In this document: positions 16,869-25,203 of the stretch, in pieces
Position numbering within the stretch: the stretch's first letter is position 1
How the letters are laid out: each line of letters opens with the position of its first letter
Source: Calothrix sp. C42_A2020_038
GTDB lineage: Bacteria; Cyanobacteriota; Cyanobacteriia; Cyanobacteriales; Nostocaceae
Direction of reading: 5' to 3'
DNA length: 64,000 nucleotides
Assembly (NCBI GenBank): GCA_015272395.1
Contig: JACYLQ010000037.1
Location: 40,882 to 104,881 of the forward strand
Notes under the pieces: model-generated
The model's database searches: none
What the model was told of the DNA's origin: nothing
The model's input: only the letters and a program-made list of their open reading frames with translations
Made by a program: the position numbers and the translations under genes

Positions 16869-17633
16869 ATGCTGACTGCTGAACGACGACAATTCATCTT
16901 AGAAATTCTTCGTCGTGACAAAAAGGTGCTTTCTTCCGAACTTAGCGCTGTTCTCAAAGTTTCTGAAGATACGATACGTCGCGATTTAAGAGAATTAGCA
17001 GAAACTGGATTACTACAGCGTGTACACGGAGGCGCCTTATTGACATCTCCAGCAACAGCAAGTTATGCCGACCGTCAAAAACAGGCGCCGATAGAAAAAG
17101 AAGCGATAGCACGCGCGGCAGCGAAGTTAGTATGTCCAGGTCAGGTAGTAATTTTAGACGGAGGCACAACAACGCTTCAAGTTGCGCGGCATTTACCGAA
17201 GGACTTACAAGCAACAGTTGTAACGAATAGTCCCCCAATTGTCGTTGCTTTAGCAGAACATCCTCACATAGAAGTAGTGACATTAGGTGGACAGCTTTAT
17301 AAAAAAGCTTTAGTCAATGTAGGTGCTGCAACAATTGAAGCATTAGGAATGATACGTGCAGATTTGTGCATGTTAGGAGTTTGTAGTTTGCATCCAGAAG
17401 TTGGAATTAGCGTCACAAATTTGAATGAAGCGCATGTCAAAAGGGCAATGATAAAGAGTGCTGCCGAGGTAGTTGGATTAGCTACAGCAGTAAAACTTGA
17501 TACTGCAGCACCTTATGTAGTTGGGTCAATTCATGCTTTGACTTATTTGGTAACGGCGCCTGTTGTTCCGTTGGAAGTACTAACTTCCTACAAAGCTCTG
17601 GGTTTAACAATAATTCGCGAAGATTATATTTGA
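16869..17633 (+). CDS. DeoR/GlpR-family transcriptional regulator
   Basis: From the ATG at 16869 the protein is 254 residues and starts MLTAERRQFILEILRRDKKV, the standard DeoR winged-helix opening, followed by VSEDTIRRDLRELAETGLLQ (recognition helix) and RVHGGAL. The C-terminal sugar-phosphate sensor domain follows, with DGGTTTLQVARHL, VTNSPPI and TLGGQLYKKALVNVG. The track's GTG start at 16713 would add 52 residues with no family match and falls inside the candidate operator. DeoR proteins usually repress sugar catabolism genes and respond to phosphorylated sugars, so the adjacent ThDP enzymes are natural targets. Confidence 0.93.
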   Translation: MLTAERRQFILEILRRDKKVLSSELSAVLKVSEDTIRRDLRELAETGLLQRVHGGALLTSPATASYADRQKQAPIEKEAIARAAAKLVCPGQVVILDGGTTTLQVARHLPKDLQATVVTNSPPIVVALAEHPHIEVVTLGGQLYKKALVNVGAATIEALGMIRADLCMLGVCSLHPEVGISVTNLNEAHVKRAMIKSAAEVVGLATAVKLDTAAPYVVGSIHALTYLVTAPVVPLEVLTSYKALGLTIIREDYI

Positions 17634-17720
17634 AGGTTTCTTAGCCAAGAGAGCAAACGAGATTCATGAGCCTTTGGAGATAATCAAGTTCTAATAAACT
17701 TTAACCTTGGGTATAGAAGT

Positions 17721-19385
17721 TTACGACAATATTTGTATTAAACTATACTCTTTTATCGTACCAATCACACGATGTGGAATTAAAGATTCTGGTGGTTTAG
17801 TTATTTGACTAGATTGAATCCAAGCGTAGCTATTTGGTGATACTTGCTGAAGTGAATCAACTCTTTGGACAATATTTTTAGTATAGAAATTAACTAACAC
17901 TCCAGTTTTGCCACCAACATCAACTAAGTTGACGGGGGATGATTCGAGGATTTGTGCGATTGGTTCAGTTTGAATGAACTTGCGAAACTCTGGGTTATAG
18001 TCACTAAAGATACCGTTATATCCAGCTACAGCTAAACCAAGCCAAATGGGAATTAACCATCCTGCTAACCAGTAATTTCCGAGAGTGTGAGAATTTTGAA
18101 AACGGTGACGTTGTATCCATACAATAGGTAAAATCAGCCATCCGGCGCCGACTGCTAAAATAATAGCCGCATATTTATGGATTTCTGAATTACCTATAAC
18201 TAATAGAATCACACCTGTAAGTAGTAGAAGTATGCCGATAATGCCAAAGCCGTAACTTAGATAATCGGGGATTGAAGAATTTGCTGATAATATTTTCTTA
18301 GACCCTTGTAATTGATAGTTATTTTTTTGACTAATAATCATTTGGGTGAGTGTATCTAGTCCAATTGCTGCAAGTAAAGCTATAAAAGGGAAAAGGCAAA
18401 GGCTATAGTGTGATAAGCGAGTTGAAACAAGGCTAATTTCGGTAAATAAAATTACTGGCAACCCAACTAATATTGATTTGTATTTAGCTTGCTGGCGCCG
18501 GATAGTGATAAATAAACCAAACAAGGCAAAGAAGAACCACGGGAAGGATTTAGCTGGAACATTCCACATATAAAAAATAATTCCATTTCCACCTCGTTCT
18601 TTTGAACTGACTCGAAAGACAAAATCTAATAGTTGAAAAATACTGCCACTGCCGTAGTGTAAATAACTCAGCCACAACCAAATTAATGTAGGAATCAAAC
18701 CAACTATTAAACCTAAGTATAAGTATGAATTATTTAACAAGCGGTGGCACCTATTTGAGTAAATTAAATATGGAAGTAAAGCTACAATTGGTACAACAAT
18801 CATCAAACTGCGGACTAATAAACCTAAACTACAACATAGCCCACTAGAGAAGCAGCAAAAATTATAAAGATTTTGGTTGTCGTGAGTGTATGATTCCGCT
18901 TTCAATAAAAATAATATTCCCGAAAGTACCAAAAAAACCATACTGACATCGGGAGTACCCAAACGACAATATTGTAACCAAAGAAATTCAACGCAAAAGA
19001 CAGTGGCTGCTAACCAAGCTATTTTTTTATCTAATATAATTCTGCCTATTTCATATAAAATAAATATACTCAGCGTGCCCAAAATCATGCTGGGAAGACG
19101 AACACTAAACTCATTAAGACCAAATAATTTGTAGACAATTGCAATTATCCAATAAATGCCAGGTGTTTTATGATGCGGAGTTGTCCAAGGATGTACCCAT
19201 TGATTAGAATCAAACATTAAGCGGGCACGAATCGCGTAAAGACCTTCATCGTGCGCCATTAAACTATTATTACCAGAACTAAATAGCAGTAATGGTAGTA
19301 TCCAAATTAACAGGCTGATGTAAGGTAGTGCTTGCCAGTATTGAGATTTTAACCAGACGCGAATATTTTTTTCTAAATGCAGCAT
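17721..19385 (-). CDS. Glycosyltransferase family 39 (ArnT/PMT-like) integral membrane protein
   Basis: 554 residues with about a dozen hydrophobic segments. The first extracytoplasmic loop carries MAHDEGLYAIRARLM, the acidic catalytic DE motif of GT39-type enzymes that use polyprenyl-phosphate sugars; HPWTTPHHKTPGIYWI and NEFSVRLPSMI are also typical. It probably transfers a sugar to a lipid or protein on the outer face of the cytoplasmic membrane. No substrate can be assigned. Stands alone; start MLHLEKN. Confidence 0.87.
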   Translation of the reverse strand: MLHLEKNIRVWLKSQYWQALPYISLLIWILPLLLFSSGNNSLMAHDEGLYAIRARLMFDSNQWVHPWTTPHHKTPGIYWIIAIVYKLFGLNEFSVRLPSMILGTLSIFILYEIGRIILDKKIAWLAATVFCVEFLWLQYCRLGTPDVSMVFLVLSGILFLLKAESYTHDNQNLYNFCCFSSGLCCSLGLLVRSLMIVVPIVALLPYLIYSNRCHRLLNNSYLYLGLIVGLIPTLIWLWLSYLHYGSGSIFQLLDFVFRVSSKERGGNGIIFYMWNVPAKSFPWFFFALFGLFITIRRQQAKYKSILVGLPVILFTEISLVSTRLSHYSLCLFPFIALLAAIGLDTLTQMIISQKNNYQLQGSKKILSANSSIPDYLSYGFGIIGILLLLTGVILLVIGNSEIHKYAAIILAVGAGWLILPIVWIQRHRFQNSHTLGNYWLAGWLIPIWLGLAVAGYNGIFSDYNPEFRKFIQTEPIAQILESSPVNLVDVGGKTGVLVNFYTKNIVQRVDSLQQVSPNSYAWIQSSQITKPPESLIPHRVIGTIKEYSLIQILS

Positions 19386-19567
19386 TAACCTATATATATC
19401 TAAAAAGCTGGCAGTAACGTATTTGCCTTTTTGAGTTGTGTTTTCTAAGATATGTAAGGTGTCCTAACATATCATACAGACCATCTGATTCGCGATAATA
19501 AAAGATACAGATTCCGATATCATAGCTTTTTGTTTTTTGCCAAAACTAGTTATCCTAACGACTTTTT

Positions 19568-20212
19568 ATGCTGCTTAGACCAAATCAACGCACTAAGTTA
19601 GATGACACAGACGATAAGTTATTCTATTCGTTTCCGCGCTTCGTCACCCACGTTGATGAAGGTTTTATTCAACAAGTTACGGATTTATATCGGCAATTGT
19701 TGAAACCGAATACTCGCATATTGGACATGATGAGTAGTTGGGTTTCGCATCTACCCGAAGAAGTACAATTTGCTCATGTCGAAGGACATGGACTGAATGC
19801 TGAAGAACTCGCCCGTAACCCCAGATTAAACCACTATTTTGTTCAAAACTTGAACGAAAATCCGCAGTTACCTTTGAAAGATCAAGATTTTGATGCGGTC
19901 ATCAATTGTGTATCTGTACAGTACTTACAGTACCCAGAAGCAGTATTTTCAGAAATTCACCGCATTCTAAAACCTGGTAGTGTGGCAATTTTCAGCTTTT
20001 CCAACCGCATGTTTTACCAAAAAGCTATCGAAGCTTGGCGTGAAAGTTCAGAGACTCGTCGAATTGAGTTAGTGAAAAGTTATTTTCAAAGCGTACCTGG
20101 TTTTAGTACTCCTGAAGTCATCGCGCGCCAATCCCAAGTTCCTAACTTCTTACAATGGTTAGGTGCAGGTGGTGGTGACCCGTTTTATGCGGTGGTCGCT
20201 TATAAAGAATAA
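19568..20212 (+). CDS. Class I SAM-dependent methyltransferase
   Basis: 214 residues. The Rossmann core reads NTRILDMMSSWVSHLPE, then VEGHGLNAEEL, DFDAVINCVSVQYL and EIHRILKPGSVAIFSFSNR, a methyltransferase type-11 pattern. The usual GxGxG loop is replaced by MSSWVS, a variant I associate with cyanobacterial and plastid proteins. C-terminal part contains FYAVVAYK. Substrate unknown. A 130-base TIR element begins four bases after its stop. Confidence 0.85.
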   Translation: MLLRPNQRTKLDDTDDKLFYSFPRFVTHVDEGFIQQVTDLYRQLLKPNTRILDMMSSWVSHLPEEVQFAHVEGHGLNAEELARNPRLNHYFVQNLNENPQLPLKDQDFDAVINCVSVQYLQYPEAVFSEIHRILKPGSVAIFSFSNRMFYQKAIEAWRESSETRRIELVKSYFQSVPGFSTPEVIARQSQVPNFLQWLGAGGGDPFYAVVAYKE

Positions 20213-20215
20213 GGG

Positions 20216-20345
20216 CTAGTGGTTTGTGTCATTAATTTTGGGGAGTTGTGGAACAGGTGTCTCCGCCTGTTCTATTGTTCAGGCAGGGATACCTGAACCA
20301 CAAGAGATTATTTATACTACCAAAACTTTTGACATGAACCACTAG
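20216..20345. mobile_element. MITE-like element (family A), complete copy with 26-base imperfect TIRs
   Basis: Begins CTAGTGGTTTGTGTCATTAA and ends TTGACATGAACCACTAG. The ends are inverted repeats of each other over about 26 bases. The interior holds AACAGGTGTCTCCGCCTGTT and CAGGCAGGGATACCTG hairpins. Related copies occur at 44587, 48350 (inverted), 24811 and 51440. No ORF inside; size 130 bases. Confidence 0.75.
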
Positions 20346-20469
20346 AAACATAACTCTTAAGCCGTAATTAAGTTGTTTATACTTTCATGACATTAACCAA
20401 CTAACAAGTTAAATTCAATGTGAAGCGTTAGTAAACACGCACGAAGGTGCAGTTTAAGGAGATAATTCG

Positions 20470-20985
20470 ATGTCTTTTCCCCGTATCCGCAGAGTATTAG
20501 TAGCTTTAATGCTATCTGTTGTACTGATCACAACCACAACTGCATGTGAAACAAAGGCGCCGGGACGTTTTGACGCTGTACAGCAAGAAAGTAGTCGTCA
20601 ACGTAGTGGGCAAGCGGTTGCGAAGAATGCAACTCAAGGTAGTGAATTTAATAGGCTATTTCCACCTTCTGGTAGTGGTTATGAGCGTGTGTTTACTCAA
20701 GAGAAGAAAGGTTTTGCAGAAGCGAATTTGAAGAAAGATGGCAAAGTTGTTGCACAACTGGCAGTTTCTGACACTACTAGTACACCTGCAACTGCTGCTG
20801 GCTATTCAGATAGTACAAAGAAAATTGGTGGGTATCCTGCAAAAACATTAGGTAAAACGAAAACTTCAATTTTGGTTGGTAAGTATCAAGTCTCAGCCAT
20901 ATCGAAAGACCCGTCGTTTACCGAAAGTGATAGAGAAGCTTGGATTCAGAAGTTTAATCTAAATGGGTTATCGAGACTGAAATAA
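20470..20985 (+). CDS. Predicted lipoprotein, unknown function
   Basis: 171 residues. Residues 1-26 form a lipoprotein signal: basic start (FPRIRR), hydrophobic core (VLVALMLSVVLITTT) and a Cys in TTAC. The mature part is hydrophilic, with SEFNRLFPPSGSGYERVFTQ and a C-terminal segment GYPAKTLGKTKTSILVGKYQ that looks like a small beta-rich domain. AAGGAG lies before the ATG. It is 50 bases upstream of the next gene in the same orientation and probably co-transcribed. Confidence 0.82.
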   Translation: MSFPRIRRVLVALMLSVVLITTTTACETKAPGRFDAVQQESSRQRSGQAVAKNATQGSEFNRLFPPSGSGYERVFTQEKKGFAEANLKKDGKVVAQLAVSDTTSTPATAAGYSDSTKKIGGYPAKTLGKTKTSILVGKYQVSAISKDPSFTESDREAWIQKFNLNGLSRLK

Positions 20986-21034
20986 TTAAGCTCCAAAATC
21001 TAAAAATTTTAAGGAGAGTTAAGGAGACTTTGTT

Positions 21035-21922
21035 GTGAGTAAACCAATTCAAGATTTAGTTGACGAATTACCGACTAGTGGCTTGACAATTTCAATGTTG
21101 AATGCATTAGATTTTGTTGCTCCGGGTGAGTGGCAAAATATAACTGGTTTTGTCAACACAATTCAACATGTGACTGGAGAGTCTGACGACGATGTAATTC
21201 AGCAAATCGGTGAACGGGCAATATATCTTTACAACGATCGCTCGCAGGGATACCAAACTGCGATGTGGTTGTATCAAACAGTCGATAGTACTGATAAAGC
21301 GCTAGGCGCCGCAGCTTTGGCGAATAAAGTAGGTGAAAGCATTTCCCTATTAGGTTTTCTGAATAAAATTACTCCCAAGGCTGATAAAGCTCAAACGATT
21401 GATTTGTGCTTAAAAATCGTTGCTGAGTTGGTAGCGTTTTGTCAAATCAATGGTATTCCAGGTGATAGTATTGGTGACTTCGTTGCCGCATTGGGAGAAT
21501 ACGGTGGTGAGTCGTTTATACGTATGGCTGCACTAGTTTGCGTCGATGGCTTAATTCCTCTAGGTCCCAACTTTATTGATGCCGCAGCAACAAGACTTGG
21601 TGGAATGACACCCAGCGATTTAGAGCAAAATTCAACTTTTAATAACATCAAAGATACTATTCCTGGTAAAGGTTCGGGTGGTAAGCTCGATTTTATTGGT
21701 CAAAGTTTTGATTCCGTTAAAGGCTGGATGAGTAACTTGGTTGTTTCTAAAGACCTTACACCACAAAAGGTTTTAGCTAATTTAAGTAGCTTCATGCAAA
21801 TAGCAGATGATAAGTTAGACTACGTTGCAGCATTCCTCGATATGTCTACAAATTACTATGAGCATACAGGTACCCAAACTCTTGCAAGGCGCCTAATTGA
21901 ACGCGCATTCGCAGAACTTTAG
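21035..21922 (+). CDS. Conserved hypothetical protein, mostly helical
   Basis: 295 residues from a GTG with a good AAGGAGA eight bases upstream. No signal or membrane segment that is clearly transmembrane; middle helices such as MAALVCVDGLIPLGPNFIDA are hydrophobic. It reads as an all-helical protein of repeating 30-40 residue units. I recognise no family. It follows the lipoprotein gene and ends at a strong hairpin at 21929-21947. Confidence 0.7.
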   Translation: MSKPIQDLVDELPTSGLTISMLNALDFVAPGEWQNITGFVNTIQHVTGESDDDVIQQIGERAIYLYNDRSQGYQTAMWLYQTVDSTDKALGAAALANKVGESISLLGFLNKITPKADKAQTIDLCLKIVAELVAFCQINGIPGDSIGDFVAALGEYGGESFIRMAALVCVDGLIPLGPNFIDAAATRLGGMTPSDLEQNSTFNNIKDTIPGKGSGGKLDFIGQSFDSVKGWMSNLVVSKDLTPQKVLANLSSFMQIADDKLDYVAAFLDMSTNYYEHTGTQTLARRLIERAFAEL

Positions 21923-21928
21923 TTTGTA

Positions 21929-21947
21929 GGGTGGGCACCGCCCACCC
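21929..21947. terminator. Bidirectional hairpin GGGTGGGC/GCCCACCC
   Basis: Perfect eight-base arms with an ACC loop between two convergent genes (stops at 21922 and 21965). No strong T run follows on either strand. Similar GGTGGGC/GCCCACC hairpins are frequent repeats in cyanobacterial spacers. Confidence 0.6.
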
Positions 21948-21964
21948 TGAATATATCAAAACTA

Positions 21965-22783
21965 TTAAGGTAACTTTAAGTTAGCTGTAATCGCACTCAA
22001 AAAAGGTTCAAATACTGCAAGATTTTCATGTTTAGCGAATTTTCCACTTTTACTTGCAGGGTCGTATGCAGTATTAATTACGTATAATTTATCTCCATCA
22101 AAAGCAATATATTTGAGATGCTGTTCCTGAATCCCTCCTTCGCGTTTGATCCCAGTGAATCCATAGCGTAAACCTTGGAGTTGACCGACACTAACTTTTT
22201 GCGGGGGATATCCAGAAAAATTAATTTTATTAGTGTAACTACTTTGACGGTCTTTAGAAATAACTGCGTATTCATCTGTAACCCAGTCACCAAGAGCTGA
22301 AGTTATCTGATTTTGGTAATTGGGATTTTGATAATCAATTTTAATACCCACAGGAATACCAGCATTCATAAGCATTTTTTGAAACCTCTGTTGCTTTGCC
22401 AGTGGATAAATTCCCATCTCGACAGAACCTAAATTTTTACCGTTTGAGGAAATACACAGAAATGGTGCATCCCCATTACATGGCGCCACATTCCAGCCAA
22501 CAGGTGCAATTGTTCTTCCCAACAAACTTTTCCAAACATTACCCGAAAGTGGTTTTGAAGTTGTAACGGTAGTCGCAGCAGAAGCTGTAACTATTGGTAT
22601 CGGGCTAGATTGTGATTGTGTTGGTTGTGGTTGCACATTGTTATCGGAACTGGATTTTTTAAAAACAGATTTCAAGATGAACGGTGATAGTGCAAGTAAA
22701 ATAAGACCGATTAATAGATGATAGACTCGCAACAAATTTTCTCCTTTCGCGTGCTGTATTTTAGCCTGTTGTATTTTTAACAT
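21965..22783 (-). CDS. Membrane-anchored protein of unknown function
   Basis: 272 residues with an N-terminal membrane segment at about residues 19-40 (RVYHLLIGLILLALSPFIL), then a Ser/Thr/Gln/Pro linker, then a predicted periplasmic domain starting LLGRTIAPVGWNVAPC. It contains two nearby Cys (PCNGDAPFLCIS) that could form a disulfide. The end carries YIAFDGDKLYVINTAYDP. No family recognised. Confidence 0.68.
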   Translation of the reverse strand: MLKIQQAKIQHAKGENLLRVYHLLIGLILLALSPFILKSVFKKSSSDNNVQPQPTQSQSSPIPIVTASAATTVTTSKPLSGNVWKSLLGRTIAPVGWNVAPCNGDAPFLCISSNGKNLGSVEMGIYPLAKQQRFQKMLMNAGIPVGIKIDYQNPNYQNQITSALGDWVTDEYAVISKDRQSSYTNKINFSGYPPQKVSVGQLQGLRYGFTGIKREGGIQEQHLKYIAFDGDKLYVINTAYDPASKSGKFAKHENLAVFEPFLSAITANLKLP

Positions 22784-22809
22784 TGCAATATCAAATAAAG
22801 ATACAACTA

Positions 22810-22839
22810 AACCCGCCCATAGAAGTATACGGGCGGGTT
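22810..22839 (-). terminator. Terminator hairpin after rpsU
   Basis: Arms AACCCGCCC (22810-22818) and GGGCGGGTT (22831-22839); on the minus strand the hairpin is followed by a T-rich stretch (TAGTTGT). It lies about 45 bases beyond the rpsU stop codon. Confidence 0.75.
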
Positions 22840-22884
22840 AAATAAAATACAGGAATATTAAACCAAGCTAGATTCGACTCACCG

Positions 22885-23079
22885 TTACTTGAAATGCTGG
22901 CGCATTCTGCGGTTTTGCTTACGGCGTGCAACCGCTTTGCGCTTGTGCTTCTGCAAGGGAGTCTCAAAGTGACGCTTGGTTCTAACATCCTGAAGAATGC
23001 CAGCTTGCGACACTTGACGCTTAAATCTCCGCAAAGCTGATTCTATACCTTCGTTCTCACCTAAAACTACTTGCGTCAT
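22885..23079 (-). CDS. rpsU: 30S ribosomal protein S21
   Basis: Small basic protein of the 30S subunit, contacting the anti-Shine-Dalgarno region. The sequence [20 protein letters not shown] followed by [19 protein letters not shown] is characteristic of S21. The first of two adjacent Met codons (23082) is equally possible. It lies downstream of an RRM protein gene on the same strand; the rbp-rpsU arrangement is known from Anabaena and other cyanobacteria and links to cold response there. Confidence 0.96.
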   Translation of the reverse strand: MTQVVLGENEGIESALRRFKRQVSQAGILQDVRTKRHFETPLQKHKRKAVARRKQNRRMRQHFK

Positions 23080-23206
23080 CACTGCAACTCCTTATATCTG
23101 TGGATATTCTAACTCTTAGTGGGCAATAAAAACCAGCAGTTTCTAACGATTAATTGGAACTGCTGGGAACTACAATAGTAAAATCTTGTGGCTATCTGTT
23201 ACCAAC

Positions 23207-23512
23207 TTAGTAGCGGCGACCACCACCGCGATTTCCACCACCCCAACCTTCGCGCGATGAGCTTCTTTCTTCACGAGGTCTGGCTTTGTTTACTTTCAAA
23301 TCACGTCCCATCCATTCTGCTCCGTCCAAAGCTTCAATTGCTGCGTCTTCTTGCGAGCTGCTTTCCATCTCAACAAATGCAAATCCGCGCATCCGACCTG
23401 TCTCACGGTCAGTGGGTACCTTAACGCTACTAACTCTTCCATATTCAGCAAAAACACGTTTTAAATCATCTTCTGTAACTTGATAGGATAAGTTACCTAC
23501 ATAAATAGACAT
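23207..23512 (-). CDS. Glycine-rich RRM RNA-binding protein (Rbp family)
   Basis: About 101 residues from MSIYVGNLSY; the track start at 23524 adds MEIP, which homologues lack. RNP2 is IYVGNL near the start and RNP1 is RGFAFVEM at about residues 42-49. The C-terminus is a short RGG/Gly-rich tail (GGGNRGGGRRY). Such proteins accumulate in the cold and bind mRNA 5' leaders. It is followed by rpsU. The roughly 280-base spacer before the next gene upstream may hold a long cold-responsive leader, but I see no defined structure. Confidence 0.95.
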   Translation of the reverse strand: MSIYVGNLSYQVTEDDLKRVFAEYGRVSSVKVPTDRETGRMRGFAFVEMESSSQEDAAIEALDGAEWMGRDLKVNKARPREERSSSREGWGGGNRGGGRRY

Positions 23513-23809
23513 TGGGATCTCCAAAATCGGGACACATGGAGAATTAGATTCGGAGAAACCGTTTTAAAAGCTAAAATGATTTTCACAACCGAATATAAAT
23601 CTTAGATAGGTAGTATAGCAGATTATCCTAGTCAGATGCTCTGTTTTTACGCATACCTTTACATCGTATTCGGGTCAGGGCAAGTCCTACAGGCACGCGC
23701 ATACCGTATTGTTACATCTCGATAATAATCGCTTAATATCAATTTAAAAATCAGTTAGAGGCGCCGCATGAGGGCACCCCTACATGATAACTAACTTGTT
23801 AACTTTGTC

Positions 23810-24622
23810 TTATGCTTCTTCCCACAGTTTACGTACATAATCCGGTAACCAGCTAGCTATTTCCTGAACACGTTCTTGAGAAAGTTCATCCTTGGTCGCA
23901 GAAAATACAGCTTTTACGACTTGCTCACGGTCTACTTCATGTGAAAAACCGCTTTCATTCGCAACGCGGAATAAGAAGCGATCTGAATCAATTTTGAAAA
24001 TCCCTGGACCTTGCCAAGGTGGACGAACACGGCTTAGAAGACCTACAATTGGGTTTGTATCATGCCATAAATCAGCAATTTCCATTTGCAGCGATTTGTC
24101 TTCTGTTGCAGGTAATGCTTCCTTATGTAATTCTGACTCGACACGGTCAGCTGCTTCAGTCGTCATCAAGTCCCGCATGACTCTGAAGACAACTTCAGTT
24201 ATATCTCTAGCATCAAAGATGTCTTCTATACCACCTTTCAACATTACCTTTTCTAAAAATGGCATATCTTTAGCGTTGATAGGAGGTGTCGGTTCACCTG
24301 ATGCTTTTTCTAACTCGGCTTCAATTCTGCTTAATAATTTACGTCCTTTGTCACCAATTTCTGCTGCTTTAAACTTAATTGGTTCTGGATGAAGTATTTC
24401 TTCTGGCAATTTTTCAGGTTCTGCGTAAGCATTACCAGTAAATTCTGCTTTGATAAAATGATTTTGATTGAGATAGTCTAAGTGTCCTAAAAGGTCAGCC
24501 TCACTTACACCTAGACCAGTTAAATCAGAATTATCTAATTTAACTTCATGCATTTCTTGTCCACCTTCACTAATCTTTTTCAGAATAGTGTAAATAACAT
24601 CTTTCCGAATTGTAATTGGCAT
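23810..24622 (-). CDS. DUF2267-type protein with N-terminal winged-helix-like region
   Basis: 270 residues, acidic. The first 90 residues (ITIRKDVIYTILKKISEGG, SEADLLGHLDYLNQNHFIKA) look like a winged helix of the YjgA/BlaI size class. Residues about 130-265 resemble DUF2267, with FRVMRDLMTTEAADRVESEL and VVKAVFSATKDELSQERVQE ending in WLPDYVRKLWEEA. Biochemical role unknown; DUF2267 proteins are often linked to stress. Monocistronic. Confidence 0.72.
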   Translation of the reverse strand: MPITIRKDVIYTILKKISEGGQEMHEVKLDNSDLTGLGVSEADLLGHLDYLNQNHFIKAEFTGNAYAEPEKLPEEILHPEPIKFKAAEIGDKGRKLLSRIEAELEKASGEPTPPINAKDMPFLEKVMLKGGIEDIFDARDITEVVFRVMRDLMTTEAADRVESELHKEALPATEDKSLQMEIADLWHDTNPIVGLLSRVRPPWQGPGIFKIDSDRFLFRVANESGFSHEVDREQVVKAVFSATKDELSQERVQEIASWLPDYVRKLWEEA

Positions 24623-24689
24623 TTAACCCTCCGCAGAAATATTGAATTAATACTTACACCAACTTGTAGGTAGTAGGCTTTGACCTACT

Positions 24690-24810
24690 GGTCTGTCTGA
24701 TTTTTCACGGCATGTTTAAAACCTCTCCCCTTCTTCCCGCATCTGGAAAGGGGGTTGGAGGTTAGATTTTACGTTGGTTTTTCCACATAACGTGAAAAGT
24801 CAGACTGGTC
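24690..24810. mobile_element. Short TIR element (GGTCTGTCTGATTTTTCACG ends)
   Basis: GTCTGATTTTTCACG-type sequence near 24693 is matched in inverted orientation by CGTGAAAAGTCAGACTGG near 24791-24808. The interior includes a CCTCTCCCC/GGGGGTTGGAGG imperfect hairpin often seen in cyanobacterial repeats. About 120 bases with no ORF. Confidence 0.5.
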
Positions 24811-25005
24811 TATGTCATCAGTTTTGGTGGGTTAGCTTGCAACGGATGAGTAATTTGTTATAACCAAAGTCTAATTTTATAAAATCAATTATCCCTTCGA
24901 GTTCGCCAGTTTGGCGGAACCCAAACCGACACCGCGCTGCCTGGTCTCACCGTTACATCCGTTCCTAATCTTTTTACACCACAAAATTAATAACACGAAC
25001 CACTA
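24811..25005. mobile_element. MITE-like element, family A ends enclosing a family B element
   Basis: Left end TATGTCATCAGTTTTGGTGG and right end CACCACAAAATTAATAACAC followed by GAACCACTA match family A ends. Between them, AACGGATGAG (24841) and CGTTACATCCGTT (reverse, 24950-24963) form a second inverted pair, the family B signature also seen near 39632 and 51253. Confidence 0.5.
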
Positions 25006-25203
25006 CCCTACAAATTGGTTATGACGCGAACAGCAAAACTTTAATTAGCGACTAAATCGTTTAAGTATTACTATCTAAGTCTTTAAGTTATGTAAAAACG
25101 CAAGGTATCAACATCTACCAGTGGTAATACTGTAAAATCTACCAATAGTTTGAATGATGACCAATTGACTAAAAAACAAAGAATCTAAACGAAACATTTA
25201 CAT

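Larger units (their letters stand above)
24623..25203. other. Repeat-filled spacer between DUF2267 gene and ABC exporter
   Basis: No gene. It holds a TIR element at 24690-24810, then family A element ends enclosing an ACGGATGTAAC-type element (24841-24966), then an AT-rich 190 bases with promoter capacity. Described separately. Confidence 0.6.
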
